Origin: Terriglobales bacterium
GTDB taxonomy: Bacteria; Acidobacteriota; Terriglobia; Terriglobales; Acidobacteriaceae
Length of the DNA stretch: 64,000 nucleotides
NCBI GenBank assembly: GCA_035567895.1
Contig: DATMPC010000085.1
Coordinates: 1-64,000, forward strand
Direction of reading: 5' to 3'
Both the position numbers and the translations under genes were made by a program. Positions 16,314 through 25,758 of this stretch are shown one piece after another; position 1 is the stretch's first letter; every line of letters begins with the position of its first letter. The notes beneath the pieces are model-generated. The model ran no database searches, was not told the origin of the DNA, and was given only the letters and a program-made list of their open reading frames with translations.

Positions 16314-17558
16314 TTACTGCGCGGCTGGCGGTTTGCGCAGAATAAATGCCTTTACCGCGATCGCGTTCGGTTGCTGACCGACCGGGATGATAGTGAGCAA
16401 CACCGCTCCCTGCCTAGCCGCAGTTCGGACCACGCTTACGTCGCCAGCGGCGGTATCTGCAACGAACAGAAAGTTCTGATTGGGCGAGAGAGCCAGCCCA
16501 TCTGGACGACGCCCCACTGGTACCGTTATGACAAGTTTGCCGTCGTCAATGTTGTAAACCGAGACCGTGTCGGAATTGAAGTTACTGACGTAGAGAGTGG
16601 AGTTGTCGGCGCTCACCAAAGCGCGAACCGGTCCAGCGCCGATGAGGTAGGTAGCTCCCACCTCGTTTGTGCTAGTTATGATCTCTGACATCGTGTTCGC
16701 GCCGAAATTGCTGACGAAGATCTCACCGCCATCGGGCTTGAGGGCGAGATGAACCGGCGTGGACCCCACGTCCAGAATGGACAGCAGGCGATCCGCTTTT
16801 GCAATTCCAGATTCTCTGTTTACTGTCGATTCTGTTCTGCGAGAGGCAGTTCCTGATTGCCTTGGGGCCTGAGTCGGCACGTCGGGCTCGCCCATACTTA
16901 AGCCGATGACCGCTACCTGTCCGGATCCGCTGCACGCCACAAAGGCTTTTCCCGAATCGGGCAGAATCTCAACGTCGGTCGGCTGCTTGCAGACGGGAAT
17001 CGAAGAGCGCACCGCCATTTTTTCGGCATCGATGACCGAAACGGAATCCCCGAGGCGCTCGGTTACGACAACTGTCCTTCCATCGAGGGAGACGCGGGCT
17101 TCCCCTGGGCCTTGTCCGACCCTGACATTCCGCAGAACGCGGCGTTGAGCAATATCGATGATCGAGACGCTGTTCGATCCGGAGTTCGCGACGTAGGCTC
17201 GCGTGCCGTCAGCTGACACGTCGACGAAATACGGCGTGCGCTCTAGTCCGAGAGTGGCAATAACTTTGTTCTGCTCAGCGTCTATCACGCTCAGGGAATT
17301 CGACGCCGTATTCACGACATAGATTTCGTTTTTCTGCGAATTAGCGGCGACGCCTGACGGATTGTTTCCGACTGGAATCGTCGCCACAGAGTTGTAGTTG
17401 CGCATATCCAAAACGGTAACGCTGTTGCTCTTGCCATTCGTTACATATGCGTACTCCCGATAGGCCGGAGGATAGTTCGGCAGCTTTTGCGTGCATCCGC
17501 CAGCGCATAGAAGAGCGAGCACCGTCAGGCTAAGTAACCGCTTGGAATGAGAGAGCAC
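16314..17558 (-). CDS. YVTN-family beta-propeller lipoprotein
   Basis: A 414-residue exported protein with a signal peptide ending in a Cys (LLCAGGCTQ), probably lipid-anchored. The mature part repeats a roughly 42-residue blade with the pattern YVTNGKSNSVTVLDMRNYN, IPVGNNPSGVAANSQKNEIY, VVNTASNSLSVIDAEQNKVI. At least seven such units are visible, as in surface-layer YVTN propellers related to archaeal and acidobacterial cell-surface proteins. An insertion of about 40 residues rich in Gln, Arg and Thr sits in the middle (about 230-265). The function is unknown; extracytoplasmic binding or a structural role is usual for the family. Confidence 0.8.
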   Translation of the reverse strand: MLSHSKRLLSLTVLALLCAGGCTQKLPNYPPAYREYAYVTNGKSNSVTVLDMRNYNSVATIPVGNNPSGVAANSQKNEIYVVNTASNSLSVIDAEQNKVIATLGLERTPYFVDVSADGTRAYVANSGSNSVSIIDIAQRRVLRNVRVGQGPGEARVSLDGRTVVVTERLGDSVSVIDAEKMAVRSSIPVCKQPTDVEILPDSGKAFVACSGSGQVAVIGLSMGEPDVPTQAPRQSGTASRRTESTVNRESGIAKADRLLSILDVGSTPVHLALKPDGGEIFVSNFGANTMSEIITSTNEVGATYLIGAGPVRALVSADNSTLYVSNFNSDTVSVYNIDDGKLVITVPVGRRPDGLALSPNQNFLFVADTAAGDVSVVRTAARQGAVLLTIIPVGQQPNAIAVKAFILRKPPAAQ

Positions 17559-17606
17559 TTGGATGGGAAGAAGCCGAAGCAGAAAGTGTAGCAGCTATAC
17601 GCTTGA

Positions 17607-18692
17607 CTACCTCGCAGCCGCCGGACGTGAAGAAGCTTGTTCCGCATATGCCGCGGAGGAGTGTACTGGCGCGATCACTCCCCGATGCAGAACTGCGGCG
17701 ATTTGACTGACCTCGGACATCAATGTCACAAATTGCTGTGGAATGATCGACTGGGGCCCGTCGCTTAGCGCGTGATCTGGATCGTGATGAACTTCCACAA
17801 TCAGTCCATCGGCTCCAACCGCGACCGCAGCCCGTGCCATCGGTAAGACCTTGTTTCGCTTTCCGGTTCCGTGGCTCGGATCGACGAGAATCGGCAAGTG
17901 GCTGAGCCGCTGTACGGCTGGTATCAGACTGAGGTCGAGAGTGTTGCGTGTGTGATCCGCGAAGGTCCTCACACCGCGCTCACAGAGCACGACGTTGTAG
18001 TTGCTCTCGCTCATCACGTACTCCGCCGCCATGAGGAATTCCTCGAGGGTCGCCGACATCCCTCGCTTGAGCAATACAGGTTTACGCGCACGACCAGCCC
18101 GTTTCAGGAGCGAGAAATTCTGCATGTTACGCGCGCCAATTTGGATCATGTCGGCATACTCTTCGACGAGATCCAGCGATTCGTTATCGACGGCCTCGGT
18201 GACGATCAGCAGGCCGAATCGCTCTCGCGCCTCCGCCATGATCTTGAGACCTTCTTCCCCCAATCCCTGGAATGAGTATGGCGAGGTACGGGGCTTGTAG
18301 GCTCCGCCGCGGAGAAAGTGTGCTCCGGCGTTTGCAACTTGTTCGGCAACAGTAAGCGCCTGCTCGCGAGACTCGATGGAGCAAGGGCCCGCCATGATGA
18401 CAATATCCTTCCCACCGATTGTCACGTGGCTGTCCGGGAAGCGAACGACGGTAGTGTCTGGCTTCAAGTCGCGGCTTACCAGCTTGTATGGTTTGCTGAC
18501 ACGAATGACTTCGCCAACACCCGGCATCTCTTCCAGGCTGCCTGCCTCAAGAGCGCCTTGATTGCCGGTGATGCCGATGGCGGTCCGCTGAGCTCCGGGA
18601 ATAGGGTGCGCGCGCAATCCCAGAGCTTCGATCTTGCGGCAAACCTCGCGCACTTGATCTTCGGTTGCATGGGATTGCATCACAACAAGCAT
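17607..18692 (-). CDS. aroF: 3-deoxy-7-phosphoheptulonate (DAHP) synthase
   Basis: A 361-residue type I-beta DAHP synthase, the first enzyme of the shikimate pathway (phosphoenolpyruvate plus erythrose 4-phosphate). A ferredoxin-like regulatory domain comes first ([18 protein letters not shown]), then the barrel with [34 protein letters not shown] (the K-P-R-T/S signature), [15 protein letters not shown], and [13 protein letters not shown] 18692 is preceded by CAGGAGACC, so the longer frame from 18791 is rejected. The N-terminal domain in relatives mediates feedback inhibition by tyrosine or prephenate. It is divergent from nfo, 133 bp away. Confidence 0.93.
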   Translation of the reverse strand: MLVVMQSHATEDQVREVCRKIEALGLRAHPIPGAQRTAIGITGNQGALEAGSLEEMPGVGEVIRVSKPYKLVSRDLKPDTTVVRFPDSHVTIGGKDIVIMAGPCSIESREQALTVAEQVANAGAHFLRGGAYKPRTSPYSFQGLGEEGLKIMAEARERFGLLIVTEAVDNESLDLVEEYADMIQIGARNMQNFSLLKRAGRARKPVLLKRGMSATLEEFLMAAEYVMSESNYNVVLCERGVRTFADHTRNTLDLSLIPAVQRLSHLPILVDPSHGTGKRNKVLPMARAAVAVGADGLIVEVHHDPDHALSDGPQSIIPQQFVTLMSEVSQIAAVLHRGVIAPVHSSAAYAEQASSRPAAAR

Positions 18693-18825
18693 TCGAGGTC
18701 TCCTGAGAAGGTAAGTGCCAGTGTAATGAATTCCAGAGAATGGCGGCAATTTTACTGCGCGTGTTGCTAGGGGATCCCATTGCAGCGGCACCGCCTGACG
18801 GTTAACCGCCTGCTATGCTCGGCTT

Positions 18826-19755
18826 ATGCCGACGAAGTGGGAACAGGAGTCCCGGGACATTCTTAAACAGCCGGCTCCCACCCAGCCTCCGAGGCTAACA
18901 TCACGCCGAATTGGTATTCACACTTCCACATCCGGAGGGGTTGAGACGGCTGCAGAGCGCGCCTACCGGCTGGGATGCAACACGTTCCAGATATTCTCCT
19001 CGTCTCCCCGCATGTGGAAGGCGTATCAGCTCGCGAAGTCGCAGTGCGAGGAGATGATCCGACTGAGGGAAGAGTACCGAATTGCGCCGCTGGTGATTCA
19101 CACGAGTTACTTGGTGAACCTTGCAAGTGTGACGCAACAGTTTCTCGACAAGTCTATCGAGGCGTTTCGGGGGGAAGTAGAACGCGCTTTGGCTCTGGGA
19201 GCGCAGTACCTGGTACTTCATGCCGGATCCTATCGTGGACTGCGGCGGGAAGAAGGACTCGCCCGGGCGGCAGAGTCGATTCAGAAAGCGACTAATGGCC
19301 TCGATCTTGAAGACTGTGGCTTCAAGGTCCTAATCGAGAACTCGGCTGGAGCAGAGTACTCGTTGGGCAGCTCCTTCGAGCAAGTGACGGAACTGGTGGA
19401 ACGTCTGCGGCCGGTCGTACCAGTGGCGGCATGTATCGATACATGTCACATGCATGCTGCCGGTTACGACATCGTATCTCCTGAAGGCTTCGAGTACACG
19501 ATGAAGTATCTCGAAAACACCATCGGCCTAAAGAACATTCCCGTGTGGCATTGCAACGATGCCAAATCGGCACGCGCATCTCGGCTCGATCGTCATGAGC
19601 ATATCGGTAAGGGCAAAATCGGACTCGAACCTTTTCGGCGCTTGCTGAACGATCCGCGTACTGCTCAAGCAGCATTCATCGCCGAGACTCCTATCGACGA
19701 GCCCGGCGACGATCAGCGAAATGTCGATGCGTTGAAGAATTTGGTGGCTGACTGA
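18826..19755 (+). CDS. nfo: Deoxyribonuclease IV (AP endonuclease)
   Basis: A 309-residue Nfo-family TIM-barrel AP endonuclease with three zinc ions, which cuts DNA 5' of abasic sites in base excision repair. Motifs include RIGIHTSTSGGVETAAERAY, TFQIFSSSPRMW, PLVIHTSYLVNLAS (His ligand), LVLHAGSYRG, VLIENSAGAE (Glu ligand), ACIDTCHMHAAGYD (Asp and His ligands), and WHCNDAKSARASRLDRHEHI. The first 25 residues (Pro-rich) extend beyond the usual start, and an internal start is possible though not obvious. It is complete, with all usual zinc ligands visible. Confidence 0.92.
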   Translation: MPTKWEQESRDILKQPAPTQPPRLTSRRIGIHTSTSGGVETAAERAYRLGCNTFQIFSSSPRMWKAYQLAKSQCEEMIRLREEYRIAPLVIHTSYLVNLASVTQQFLDKSIEAFRGEVERALALGAQYLVLHAGSYRGLRREEGLARAAESIQKATNGLDLEDCGFKVLIENSAGAEYSLGSSFEQVTELVERLRPVVPVAACIDTCHMHAAGYDIVSPEGFEYTMKYLENTIGLKNIPVWHCNDAKSARASRLDRHEHIGKGKIGLEPFRRLLNDPRTAQAAFIAETPIDEPGDDQRNVDALKNLVAD

Positions 19756-19879
19756 TTCTTGGTTCCAAGACTGCCCATAAAGCATCAATTTGGTGGCGAC
19801 AACCAGGAAGCAGGGCTCTACCGACTAACTAGCACGCACTTCGCCCAAAGCGGCAAAACACGTAAAATCAAATATTCCC

Positions 19880-22420
19880 ATGTCCAGTCAGGAGAAAACG
19901 GAAGTATTGAATGGTACCGAGCAGCCGTCTGACCGCGAGCAGCGGTACGACGCGCAGCGTATCGAGTCGAAGTGGCATCAGCGCTGGCAACAGCAGCCAG
20001 ACCTCTATCGTGCAGAGCCCGTAGCCTCTGCGCGCAAGAAGTACTACGTGCTCGAAATGCTGCCGTATCCCTCCGGCGCACTGCACATGGGACACGTGCG
20101 CAATTACGCCATCGGCGACGCGCTCGCGCGCTATATGTGGATGAAGGGCCACAACGTGCTTCATCCCATGGGATGGGATGCCTTTGGTTTGCCCGCCGAA
20201 AACGCGGCGCTCAAGAACAACACGCCGCCGCGCGAGTGGACGCTGAACAACGTCGCCAACATGAAGCGGCAGATGAATCGCCTCGGATTCTCTTATGACT
20301 GGAGCACCGAGGTCACGACCTGTCTGCCTGATTACTACCGCTGGAATCAGTGGTTCTTTTTGAAGTTCTACGAACGCGGATTGGCATATCGGCGCAAGAG
20401 CAAAGTGAACTGGTGCCCAGAGTGCGCGACGGTTCTCGCAAACGAGCAAGTCGTGAATGGCTGTTGCTGGCGTCACGAGGAAACTCTTGTTGAGCAGCGC
20501 GATCTCGAGCAATGGTTCTTGCGCATTACTAACTACGCAGACGAATTACTTCGTGATCTCGACAAACTCGAAGGCTGGCCGGAGAAGGTGCGCACCATGC
20601 AGCGCAACTGGATCGGCCGCAGCGAGGGCGCGCAGGTAGACTTCAAAGTCGCTGATTCCCGCGAGAAGATCACGGTGTTCACGACTCGCATTGACACGAT
20701 CTTTGGCGCGACATCGATCCAGCTTGCGCCGGAACATCCGGTTGTTTCGAAGTTGATTGGTAGTGATCCTGAACTGCTTACGAAGTTGGACGAGCTCGTG
20801 GCTGAACAGCGCGCTGCTCGCGATGCTGGCGCTCTTGGTGAAGCGGAGAAGCGTGGCTTCTTTACCGGACGCTACGCTGTAAATCCTTTCAACAACGAGA
20901 AGATTCCCATTTGGGTAGCGAATTACATCCTGATGGAATATGGCACGGGCGCAGTCATGTCGGTGCCGGCGCATGATGAACGTGACTACGAGTTCGCGAA
21001 GAAGTACGACATCGACATACGCATAGTGATCTTGCCCCGTCGCCACGATCAGGGCGAGGAGAAAGAACCTGTGTTGCCTTATACCGCAATGGATAGCTTG
21101 CTGATCAACTCAGGTGAGTTCAGCGGCCTCGGCAACGAGGAAGCTATTCAGCGGATGACGCGCTTTGCCGAAGAAAAAGGATTCGGCAAGAAAACGGTGA
21201 CCTATCGCTTACGCGATTGGGGCGTTTCGCGACAACGTTACTGGGGAACTCCGATCCCGATCCTGTACTGCGATAAGTGCGGAATCGTTCCAGTTCCGGA
21301 GAAGGATCTTCCAGTCCTGTTGCCGGAGAACGTGGAGATCACGCAGCAGGGCGGTTCGCCCTTGGCCCGCGTGCCCGAGTTCGTGAATGCGAAATGTCCG
21401 AAGTGCAAGGGCGGCGCTCGACGCGAGACCGATACTATGGACACGTTTGTCGACTCGTCCTGGTACTTCTACCGTTACACGAACGCGAAGCTGGCCACTG
21501 CGGCTCTGGATTCCAAAGCTGTCGAGTACTGGTTTCCGATCGACCAATACATTGGCGGCGTAGAGCACGCAATTCTGCACCTGATTTACTCGCGCTTCTG
21601 GACCAAGGCCATGCGAGATCTTGGGCTCATCAAGAATTCTGAGCCTATCGAGCGCTTGTTCACCCAGGGCATGGTGATCAAGGGCGGCGCCAAGATGTCG
21701 AAGAGCAGGGGGAACACTGTATCTCCTGACGACATGGTGTCCCGTTATGGGGCAGACAGCACGCGTGTCTATTCGCTCTTTGCTGCTCCACCCGACCGGG
21801 ATCTCGACTGGCAGGAGAATGGGGTCGAGGGCGTCAGCCGCTTTCTTGCGAAGGTTTACCGGCTGGTGATGAAGTATGCCGAGTTCTCGGGCAAAGCATC
21901 CTCGGCTCCTTCGTCGGCTGCACGAGATCTTGAACGCAAGTTGCACCAGACACTTCGCAGAGTCTCCACCGACTTTGAAGGACGCTGGCACTTCAACACC
22001 TCAATCGCTGCCATCATGGAATTGGTGAACGCGATCACGGCCGCTGAGGGGCAAATTGCGTCTGGCGCGATTCCCGCGAAGCAGGTGTCGTCCACTCTTC
22101 GGACGCTGGTGCTAATGCTGGCGCCGTTCGCCCCCTACCTGGCGTCAGAGTTATGGGAGACGTTCGGCGAAAGGTCGCAGTTGCTCCGGGAACCCTGGCC
22201 GAAGTTTGATCCCGAATTGGCACGAGAAGAGCAGGTTGAGATTCCCATCCAGATCAACGGAAAGAATCGATCTCGCATTGTCGTGCCCGCCGGGCTCGAT
22301 GACGAGGAAGTCCGTGCGCGCGCCTCGGCCGACGATAAGATTCGCGCCTTGCTCGACGGGAAAGAGATCGTCAAAGTGATCGTTGTGCCCAACAAGCTTG
22401 TGAACATCGTGGCTCGTTGA
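19880..22420 (+). CDS. leuS: Leucyl-tRNA synthetase
   Basis: An 846-residue class I synthetase that charges tRNA-Leu. The HIGH-type motif is HMGHVRNY at about residues 69-76, and KMSKSRGN at about 605-612. In between is the CP1 editing domain, including VFTTRIDTIFGAT (threonine-rich editing site) and VMSVPAHDERDYEFA. RDWGVSRQRYWGTPIP and YCDKCGIVP (zinc-finger-like) follow. The C-terminal domain ends VKVIVVPNKLVNIVAR, as in bacterial LeuRS. The length is normal. Its stop codon overlaps the start of the next gene (TGATG), so the downstream membrane protein is probably translationally coupled. Confidence 0.97.
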   Translation: MSSQEKTEVLNGTEQPSDREQRYDAQRIESKWHQRWQQQPDLYRAEPVASARKKYYVLEMLPYPSGALHMGHVRNYAIGDALARYMWMKGHNVLHPMGWDAFGLPAENAALKNNTPPREWTLNNVANMKRQMNRLGFSYDWSTEVTTCLPDYYRWNQWFFLKFYERGLAYRRKSKVNWCPECATVLANEQVVNGCCWRHEETLVEQRDLEQWFLRITNYADELLRDLDKLEGWPEKVRTMQRNWIGRSEGAQVDFKVADSREKITVFTTRIDTIFGATSIQLAPEHPVVSKLIGSDPELLTKLDELVAEQRAARDAGALGEAEKRGFFTGRYAVNPFNNEKIPIWVANYILMEYGTGAVMSVPAHDERDYEFAKKYDIDIRIVILPRRHDQGEEKEPVLPYTAMDSLLINSGEFSGLGNEEAIQRMTRFAEEKGFGKKTVTYRLRDWGVSRQRYWGTPIPILYCDKCGIVPVPEKDLPVLLPENVEITQQGGSPLARVPEFVNAKCPKCKGGARRETDTMDTFVDSSWYFYRYTNAKLATAALDSKAVEYWFPIDQYIGGVEHAILHLIYSRFWTKAMRDLGLIKNSEPIERLFTQGMVIKGGAKMSKSRGNTVSPDDMVSRYGADSTRVYSLFAAPPDRDLDWQENGVEGVSRFLAKVYRLVMKYAEFSGKASSAPSSAARDLERKLHQTLRRVSTDFEGRWHFNTSIAAIMELVNAITAAEGQIASGAIPAKQVSSTLRTLVLMLAPFAPYLASELWETFGERSQLLREPWPKFDPELAREEQVEIPIQINGKNRSRIVVPAGLDDEEVRARASADDKIRALLDGKEIVKVIVVPNKLVNIVAR

Positions 22421-23367
22421 TGTCTCGCAATGGACTGCTTGAGGGCATTCGGGAAATAGGCCACGATCCCGCTTTGTTGCTGACCGAAATAGGATGGCGG
22501 TGGAGCTTCGGCGCCATCGCTGTTCTCGTTGCAGCAGTCTCAACATTTCTCATCCTGGACAGCGTTAGCGTTGATCCGCGCAGGCTGCAAGCCATGGCTA
22601 CGCTGAATCCATTGCAACTGGCTCAAAACATCGTGGAAGGCATCGCTTCGATGGGTGCGCTCCTGTGGCGTGTAGCCTTCGCTGCCGGACTGCTCCTGAC
22701 CGTAATCTGGGTGCTGATCAGTGCTCTCGGTCGTTACGCTACGCTCGCCCGACCTGCTCTCAAGCCGGGAGCAAGCCTGCAAGTCTGCTTCGTCCTGAGC
22801 GTAATTCGCGCCATGCTTGCGCTTGCGAGTATCGCAGCGTGGTTCATCGCAGGGATGTTTGCCGCCATGCTTGGATCGGCGACCTCGCGGAGTGGCGCGC
22901 CAGACCTCGGCCTGATGTCTACAATTCTATGCTTGGCATTTCTCGTGATTGTGGGTGTGTGGTCAACGTCGAATTGGTTTCTGTCTTTGGTACCACTAAG
23001 ACCCGAGCCTACCTGGACTCAATGCCTTCTGAGCACCCTCAGCTTCATCCGGTCGCGACGTGATGAGCTGCTGGAGATCTCAATCGTCAACGGAATCTTG
23101 CGCGGTGGATTGTTGCTGGTTGCAGTTCTCTTGTCGCTGGCGGTCAGCAGCGTAATTACAAATGCTCGAATCCTTGTTGCCGATCTGCTCGCGATCTCGT
23201 TGCTCTATTTCCTGGTTGCCGACTTCTTGTACATGACGAGACTGGTCGCATTTCGAAGGCTGCGGGATGAACCCGTGTCACAGCTGCCCTCGGCGGTGTT
23301 CTCGCATGCAGACCCAAGAACAGCCATGGCACAGGCGGGGACGCCTGTGCCACCTAATTCGTTCTAA
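22420..23367 (+). CDS. Polytopic membrane protein coupled to leuS
   Basis: A 315-residue integral membrane protein that I do not recognise. Hydrophobic segments lie at about 31-47, 84-102, 124-150, 168-186, 235-255 and 260-275, suggesting five or six passes. No enzymatic motif is seen. ATG 22420 overlaps the leuS stop (TGATG), and the alternative TTG at 22417 is unnecessary. The last codons (encoding [13 protein letters not shown]) come from a palindromic repeat at 23327-23352, so the C-terminus seems to have been extended or replaced by an inserted intergenic repeat. It converges on mqnD with a 4-bp overlap of stop ends. Confidence 0.6.
   Translation: MSRNGLLEGIREIGHDPALLLTEIGWRWSFGAIAVLVAAVSTFLILDSVSVDPRRLQAMATLNPLQLAQNIVEGIASMGALLWRVAFAAGLLLTVIWVLISALGRYATLARPALKPGASLQVCFVLSVIRAMLALASIAAWFIAGMFAAMLGSATSRSGAPDLGLMSTILCLAFLVIVGVWSTSNWFLSLVPLRPEPTWTQCLLSTLSFIRSRRDELLEISIVNGILRGGLLLVAVLLSLAVSSVITNARILVADLLAISLLYFLVADFLYMTRLVAFRRLRDEPVSQLPSAVFSHADPRTAMAQAGTPVPPNSF
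23327..23352. repeat. REP-like palindrome inside a gene end
   Basis: An 11-bp perfect stem, TGGCACAGGCG (23327-23337) with CGCCTGTGCCA (23342-23352), and a GGGA loop. It lies within the last codons of 22420-23367 and between two convergent genes, where it could also stop transcription in both directions. This sequence type looks like a dispersed palindromic element. Confidence 0.8.
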
Positions 23368-24242
23368 TCGATAAAGTCCACACGCGGGCGGTGTGGAATA
23401 ATTCCGCGCTCGTATCCCATTTCCAGCAATCGAGTGATCGCCTGGCGACCTTCCTGACCGTAGTCAAGAGTGCGCTCGTTTACGTACATGCTTACAAATC
23501 GACTGGCGAGCTGTCGGTCAAGGTCGCGTGCGAACTGCATGGCATATTCGAGCGCCTCATCGCGATGATCGAGTGCGTACTGAATACTTTCCCTCAAGGC
23601 GACAGAAACTTCGTGCATGAGTTCCGGGCCCAGATCGCGCTTGATCGCATTTCCTCCCAGCGGCAGCGGCAGTCCGGTTTCCTCGCGCCACCACTTGCCG
23701 AAGTCCACGATGCGTTTCAAGCCTGCCTTCCCGTAGGTGAGCTGGCCTTCGTGGATGATCAGCCCCGCTTCGAATCGTCCGTTGAGAATCTGGGGAATGA
23801 TTTGATCGAAAGGAACGACTTCGGTTTGGATCTCCGGCGCAAACAGCTTCAGGACCAGGTATGCCGTTGTAAGCGTTCCCGGGACAGCGATTTTCTTGGA
23901 CTTTAGCTCCTCGACCGTGTAGTCCCGGTTGGCGACGATCATTGGACCGTAGCCCTCGCCCACGCTTCCGCCGTTAGGCAGCAACGCATAGCTATCCTGC
24001 AGGTACGGATAGGCATGAAAGGAGATGGCGGTCAGGTCGTAGAACGCTTCGCGAGCCTTCCGATTCAAGGTCTCGATGTCCGAGAGCGTATGCGTGAACT
24101 TCAAGCCGGGAACCAGGACTTTGTTCGTCGCCAAGCCGTAGAACATGAAAGCGTCGTCGGAGTCTGGGCTGTGCGCCACCGAAATCTCGCGAGGCTGAAC
24201 CGACACGGAACCGGTGGAGATGGACGAAACGGAGCTGGACAT
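23364..24242 (-). CDS. mqnD: 1,4-dihydroxy-6-naphthoate synthase (futalosine pathway)
   Basis: A 292-residue MqnD-type enzyme, which converts cyclic dehypoxanthinyl futalosine to 1,4-dihydroxy-6-naphthoate in the alternative menaquinone route. The fold is that of a periplasmic binding protein, but it has no signal peptide. Diagnostic stretches are [19 protein letters not shown] near the N-terminus, [14 protein letters not shown], and [18 protein letters not shown] with the conserved His of the active site. MqnA proteins are similar, but [13 protein letters not shown] favours MqnD. A partner, mqnE, is at 38383. ATG 24242 follows GAGAG. Confidence 0.88.
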   Translation of the reverse strand: MSSSVSSISTGSVSVQPREISVAHSPDSDDAFMFYGLATNKVLVPGLKFTHTLSDIETLNRKAREAFYDLTAISFHAYPYLQDSYALLPNGGSVGEGYGPMIVANRDYTVEELKSKKIAVPGTLTTAYLVLKLFAPEIQTEVVPFDQIIPQILNGRFEAGLIIHEGQLTYGKAGLKRIVDFGKWWREETGLPLPLGGNAIKRDLGPELMHEVSVALRESIQYALDHRDEALEYAMQFARDLDRQLASRFVSMYVNERTLDYGQEGRQAITRLLEMGYERGIIPHRPRVDFID

Positions 24243-24338
24243 GGTGCTCTCAGTGTACCTGTTTGAGGATGAAAATCCGGTGAGGGGTTTACGTCAGGAT
24301 GCGCCCAGGGACAGGAAGACGTACGCGCCAAAGCAAAG

Positions 24339-24519
24339 AACAGGGGAAATAACAGGGCATTTTTGAATTCGATCTCAAAACACTGGAATTTTGCCCAAAA
24401 TACGCAAATTTTGCTTTAAGGCAGGGAGATAACAGGGAGTTCTGTGGATTTCTCCATAAGTGCATCATCAGCAAGGTGGTTAGCGCTGCTTGCGGCAGGA
24501 TTCAAAAAAATAACAGGGA
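24339..24519. repeat. Short direct repeats (ATAACAGGG) in a gap
   Basis: The 298-bp gap between bioY and mqnD holds three copies of ATAACAGGG(A/C) at 24349-24358, 24429-24438 and 24510-24519, plus a related GAACAGGGGA at 24339-24348. The spacing is about 80 bp. No small gene is seen here. The repeats are too short and too few for a CRISPR array. Confidence 0.6.
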
Positions 24520-24540
24520 CCGATCAGGGAGCTTCCGAAG

Positions 24541-25134
24541 CTATGCCGACGTCTTTGAGCGGGGTGTAACGCCGACCGCGGCTGCGACGGCTGCGATGCT
24601 CTTCAGCACTTCGCCCGGGATGAAGGGCAGGACCGCAATCGCCAGAATCGTCGAAGCCGGCTTATGGATCAGGGTGGCCAGCCAAAGAGCGCCCGAGGCA
24701 AAGACCAGAACGCTGCAAGCCACTGCTCCGAGAGAGAAAGCGATAATCCGTGAGCGGCGCGAGAATCTGTCCGCAATTAAACCTGCAACCAGTGCCGCGA
24801 AGGGATACGACATCAGATAGCCGCCAGTCGGGCCGAGGAGCTGAGCCACTCCACCCGGTCCATGCGGACTGAAGACCGGCAACCCCGACGCACCCTCGAG
24901 GAGATAGAGAACCAACGCGGCCGAAGCCCGCCATCCTCCCAGAGACAGAGCCAGAAACATCACGCCAAAGGTCTGAAGCGTAATCGGTACAGGAGTGAAC
25001 CACAGCGGAATGGAGATGTGAGCACAAACTGCCATCAGCAAGCTGCTACCGACAACGAGAGCGGCGTCAAGAGCCCGAAGCCTTCCAAAATTCTCAACCT
25101 TATGATCTGTCCTGCCTGCAAGTGCTTGCGCCAT
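24541..25134 (-). CDS. bioY: Biotin transporter BioY (ECF S component)
   Basis: A 197-residue membrane protein of the BioY family, the substrate-binding subunit of biotin uptake. The typical start is LRALDAALVVGSSLLMAVCA, followed by HISIPLWFTPVPITLQTFGV, which is the PVPITLQT signature. Next come GVMFLALSLGGWRASAALVL, YLLEGASGLPVFSPHGPGG, and GPTGGYLMSYPFAALVAGL, all characteristic. Six membrane helices are expected. No BioM/BioN genes are adjacent, so it may use a shared energising module or work alone. A 57-codon membrane ORF ends 16 bp upstream on the same strand and may share the transcript. Confidence 0.93.
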   Translation of the reverse strand: MAQALAGRTDHKVENFGRLRALDAALVVGSSLLMAVCAHISIPLWFTPVPITLQTFGVMFLALSLGGWRASAALVLYLLEGASGLPVFSPHGPGGVAQLLGPTGGYLMSYPFAALVAGLIADRFSRRSRIIAFSLGAVACSVLVFASGALWLATLIHKPASTILAIAVLPFIPGEVLKSIAAVAAAVGVTPRSKTSA

Positions 25135-25150
25135 GAATCTCTTTCAGCCC

Positions 25151-25324
25151 TCAAGAACGATCGGTATGGAAGCTGCCGTGATCGCGCTCAATCTGTTCCA
25201 GTTCCCGCCGCAGAGCGGCATCAGACGCACGCATCCGGTGCCGCCGGATTAGAAGCAGCACAGCCGTGATGCTCCCAGCGAGCACCACGAACGAGATCAG
25301 AAGGATTAGAAACAGCACCTTCAT
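25151..25324 (-). CDS. Small single-pass membrane protein upstream of bioY
   Basis: A 57-residue ORF: residues about 3-26 are a continuous hydrophobic segment (VLFLILLISFVVLAGSITAV), followed by a basic, helical cytoplasmic tail (LLIRRHRMRASDAALRRELE, then QIERDHGSFHTDRS). The stop lies 16 bp before the bioY ATG, suggesting co-transcription. No clear ribosome site is visible and no family is recognised, but the membrane segment with charged amphipathic tail is typical of genuine small proteins. Confidence 0.5.
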   Translation of the reverse strand: MKVLFLILLISFVVLAGSITAVLLLIRRHRMRASDAALRRELEQIERDHGSFHTDRS

Positions 25325-25429
25325 GACCGATAAGGATACCAGAGTTCAACGTCGCCTCGGCCACCCGAAAGCCCGTGAACTCCACGTGTCGAGCCACCCA
25401 GCTGCAGAAATCCGCCTAATGCGAAGGAA

Positions 25430-25723
25430 TCAGGCAGCGAGGCGTTCGGAGAGGAAAGCCATCGCTTCCCGCATGGTCTGGTCTGGATCAAGGCCGATTG
25501 GGAATATGGGGTCCTGCATCTTTTTCCAGACTCCGTCAGTTTGAACGTAGACAGACACGTAGTAAGGAATGTCCGGATTGGAATAGGAATGCCAAAGCTC
25601 AAGCCGATACGCCTGCCCGCGAATCACAATCAGGCCCGTTTTGATCAGCTCCCAAGCTTCGTTGATTCCGGGAAAGTTGCGGTAGTCCTTCAGTGCGTCC
25701 ATTTCGATAAATTCCATTCCCAT
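25430..25723 (-). CDS. Hypothetical protein, about 97 residues
   Basis: A 97-residue soluble protein with no signal peptide: KDYRNFPGINEAWELIKTGL, then a beta-rich core RGQAYRLELWHSYSNPDIPY and YVSVYVQTDGVWKKMQDPIF, ending with a helix (DPDQTMREAMAFLSERLAA). Codon use and hydrophobic pattern look like a real folded domain. No family is recognised. A second in-frame ATG lies 2 codons in, and neither has a strong ribosome site. It lies 35 bp downstream of the acyltransferase gene on the same strand and may be expressed with it. Confidence 0.6.
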   Translation of the reverse strand: MGMEFIEMDALKDYRNFPGINEAWELIKTGLIVIRGQAYRLELWHSYSNPDIPYYVSVYVQTDGVWKKMQDPIFPIGLDPDQTMREAMAFLSERLAA

Positions 25724-25758
25724 CTGAGCCGAATCGCTCCCTGGATGCTTCAGGGTCC

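Noticed and set aside
21209-21991. 260-codon minus-strand ORF in leuS
   Set aside because: It is antisense to well-conserved LeuRS catalytic-core codons including KMSKS, so it is a codon-bias shadow.
24339-24519. Possible CRISPR-like array
   Set aside because: Only three to four 9-10 bp words with unequal context; no 25-40 bp repeats, no spacers, no cas genes.
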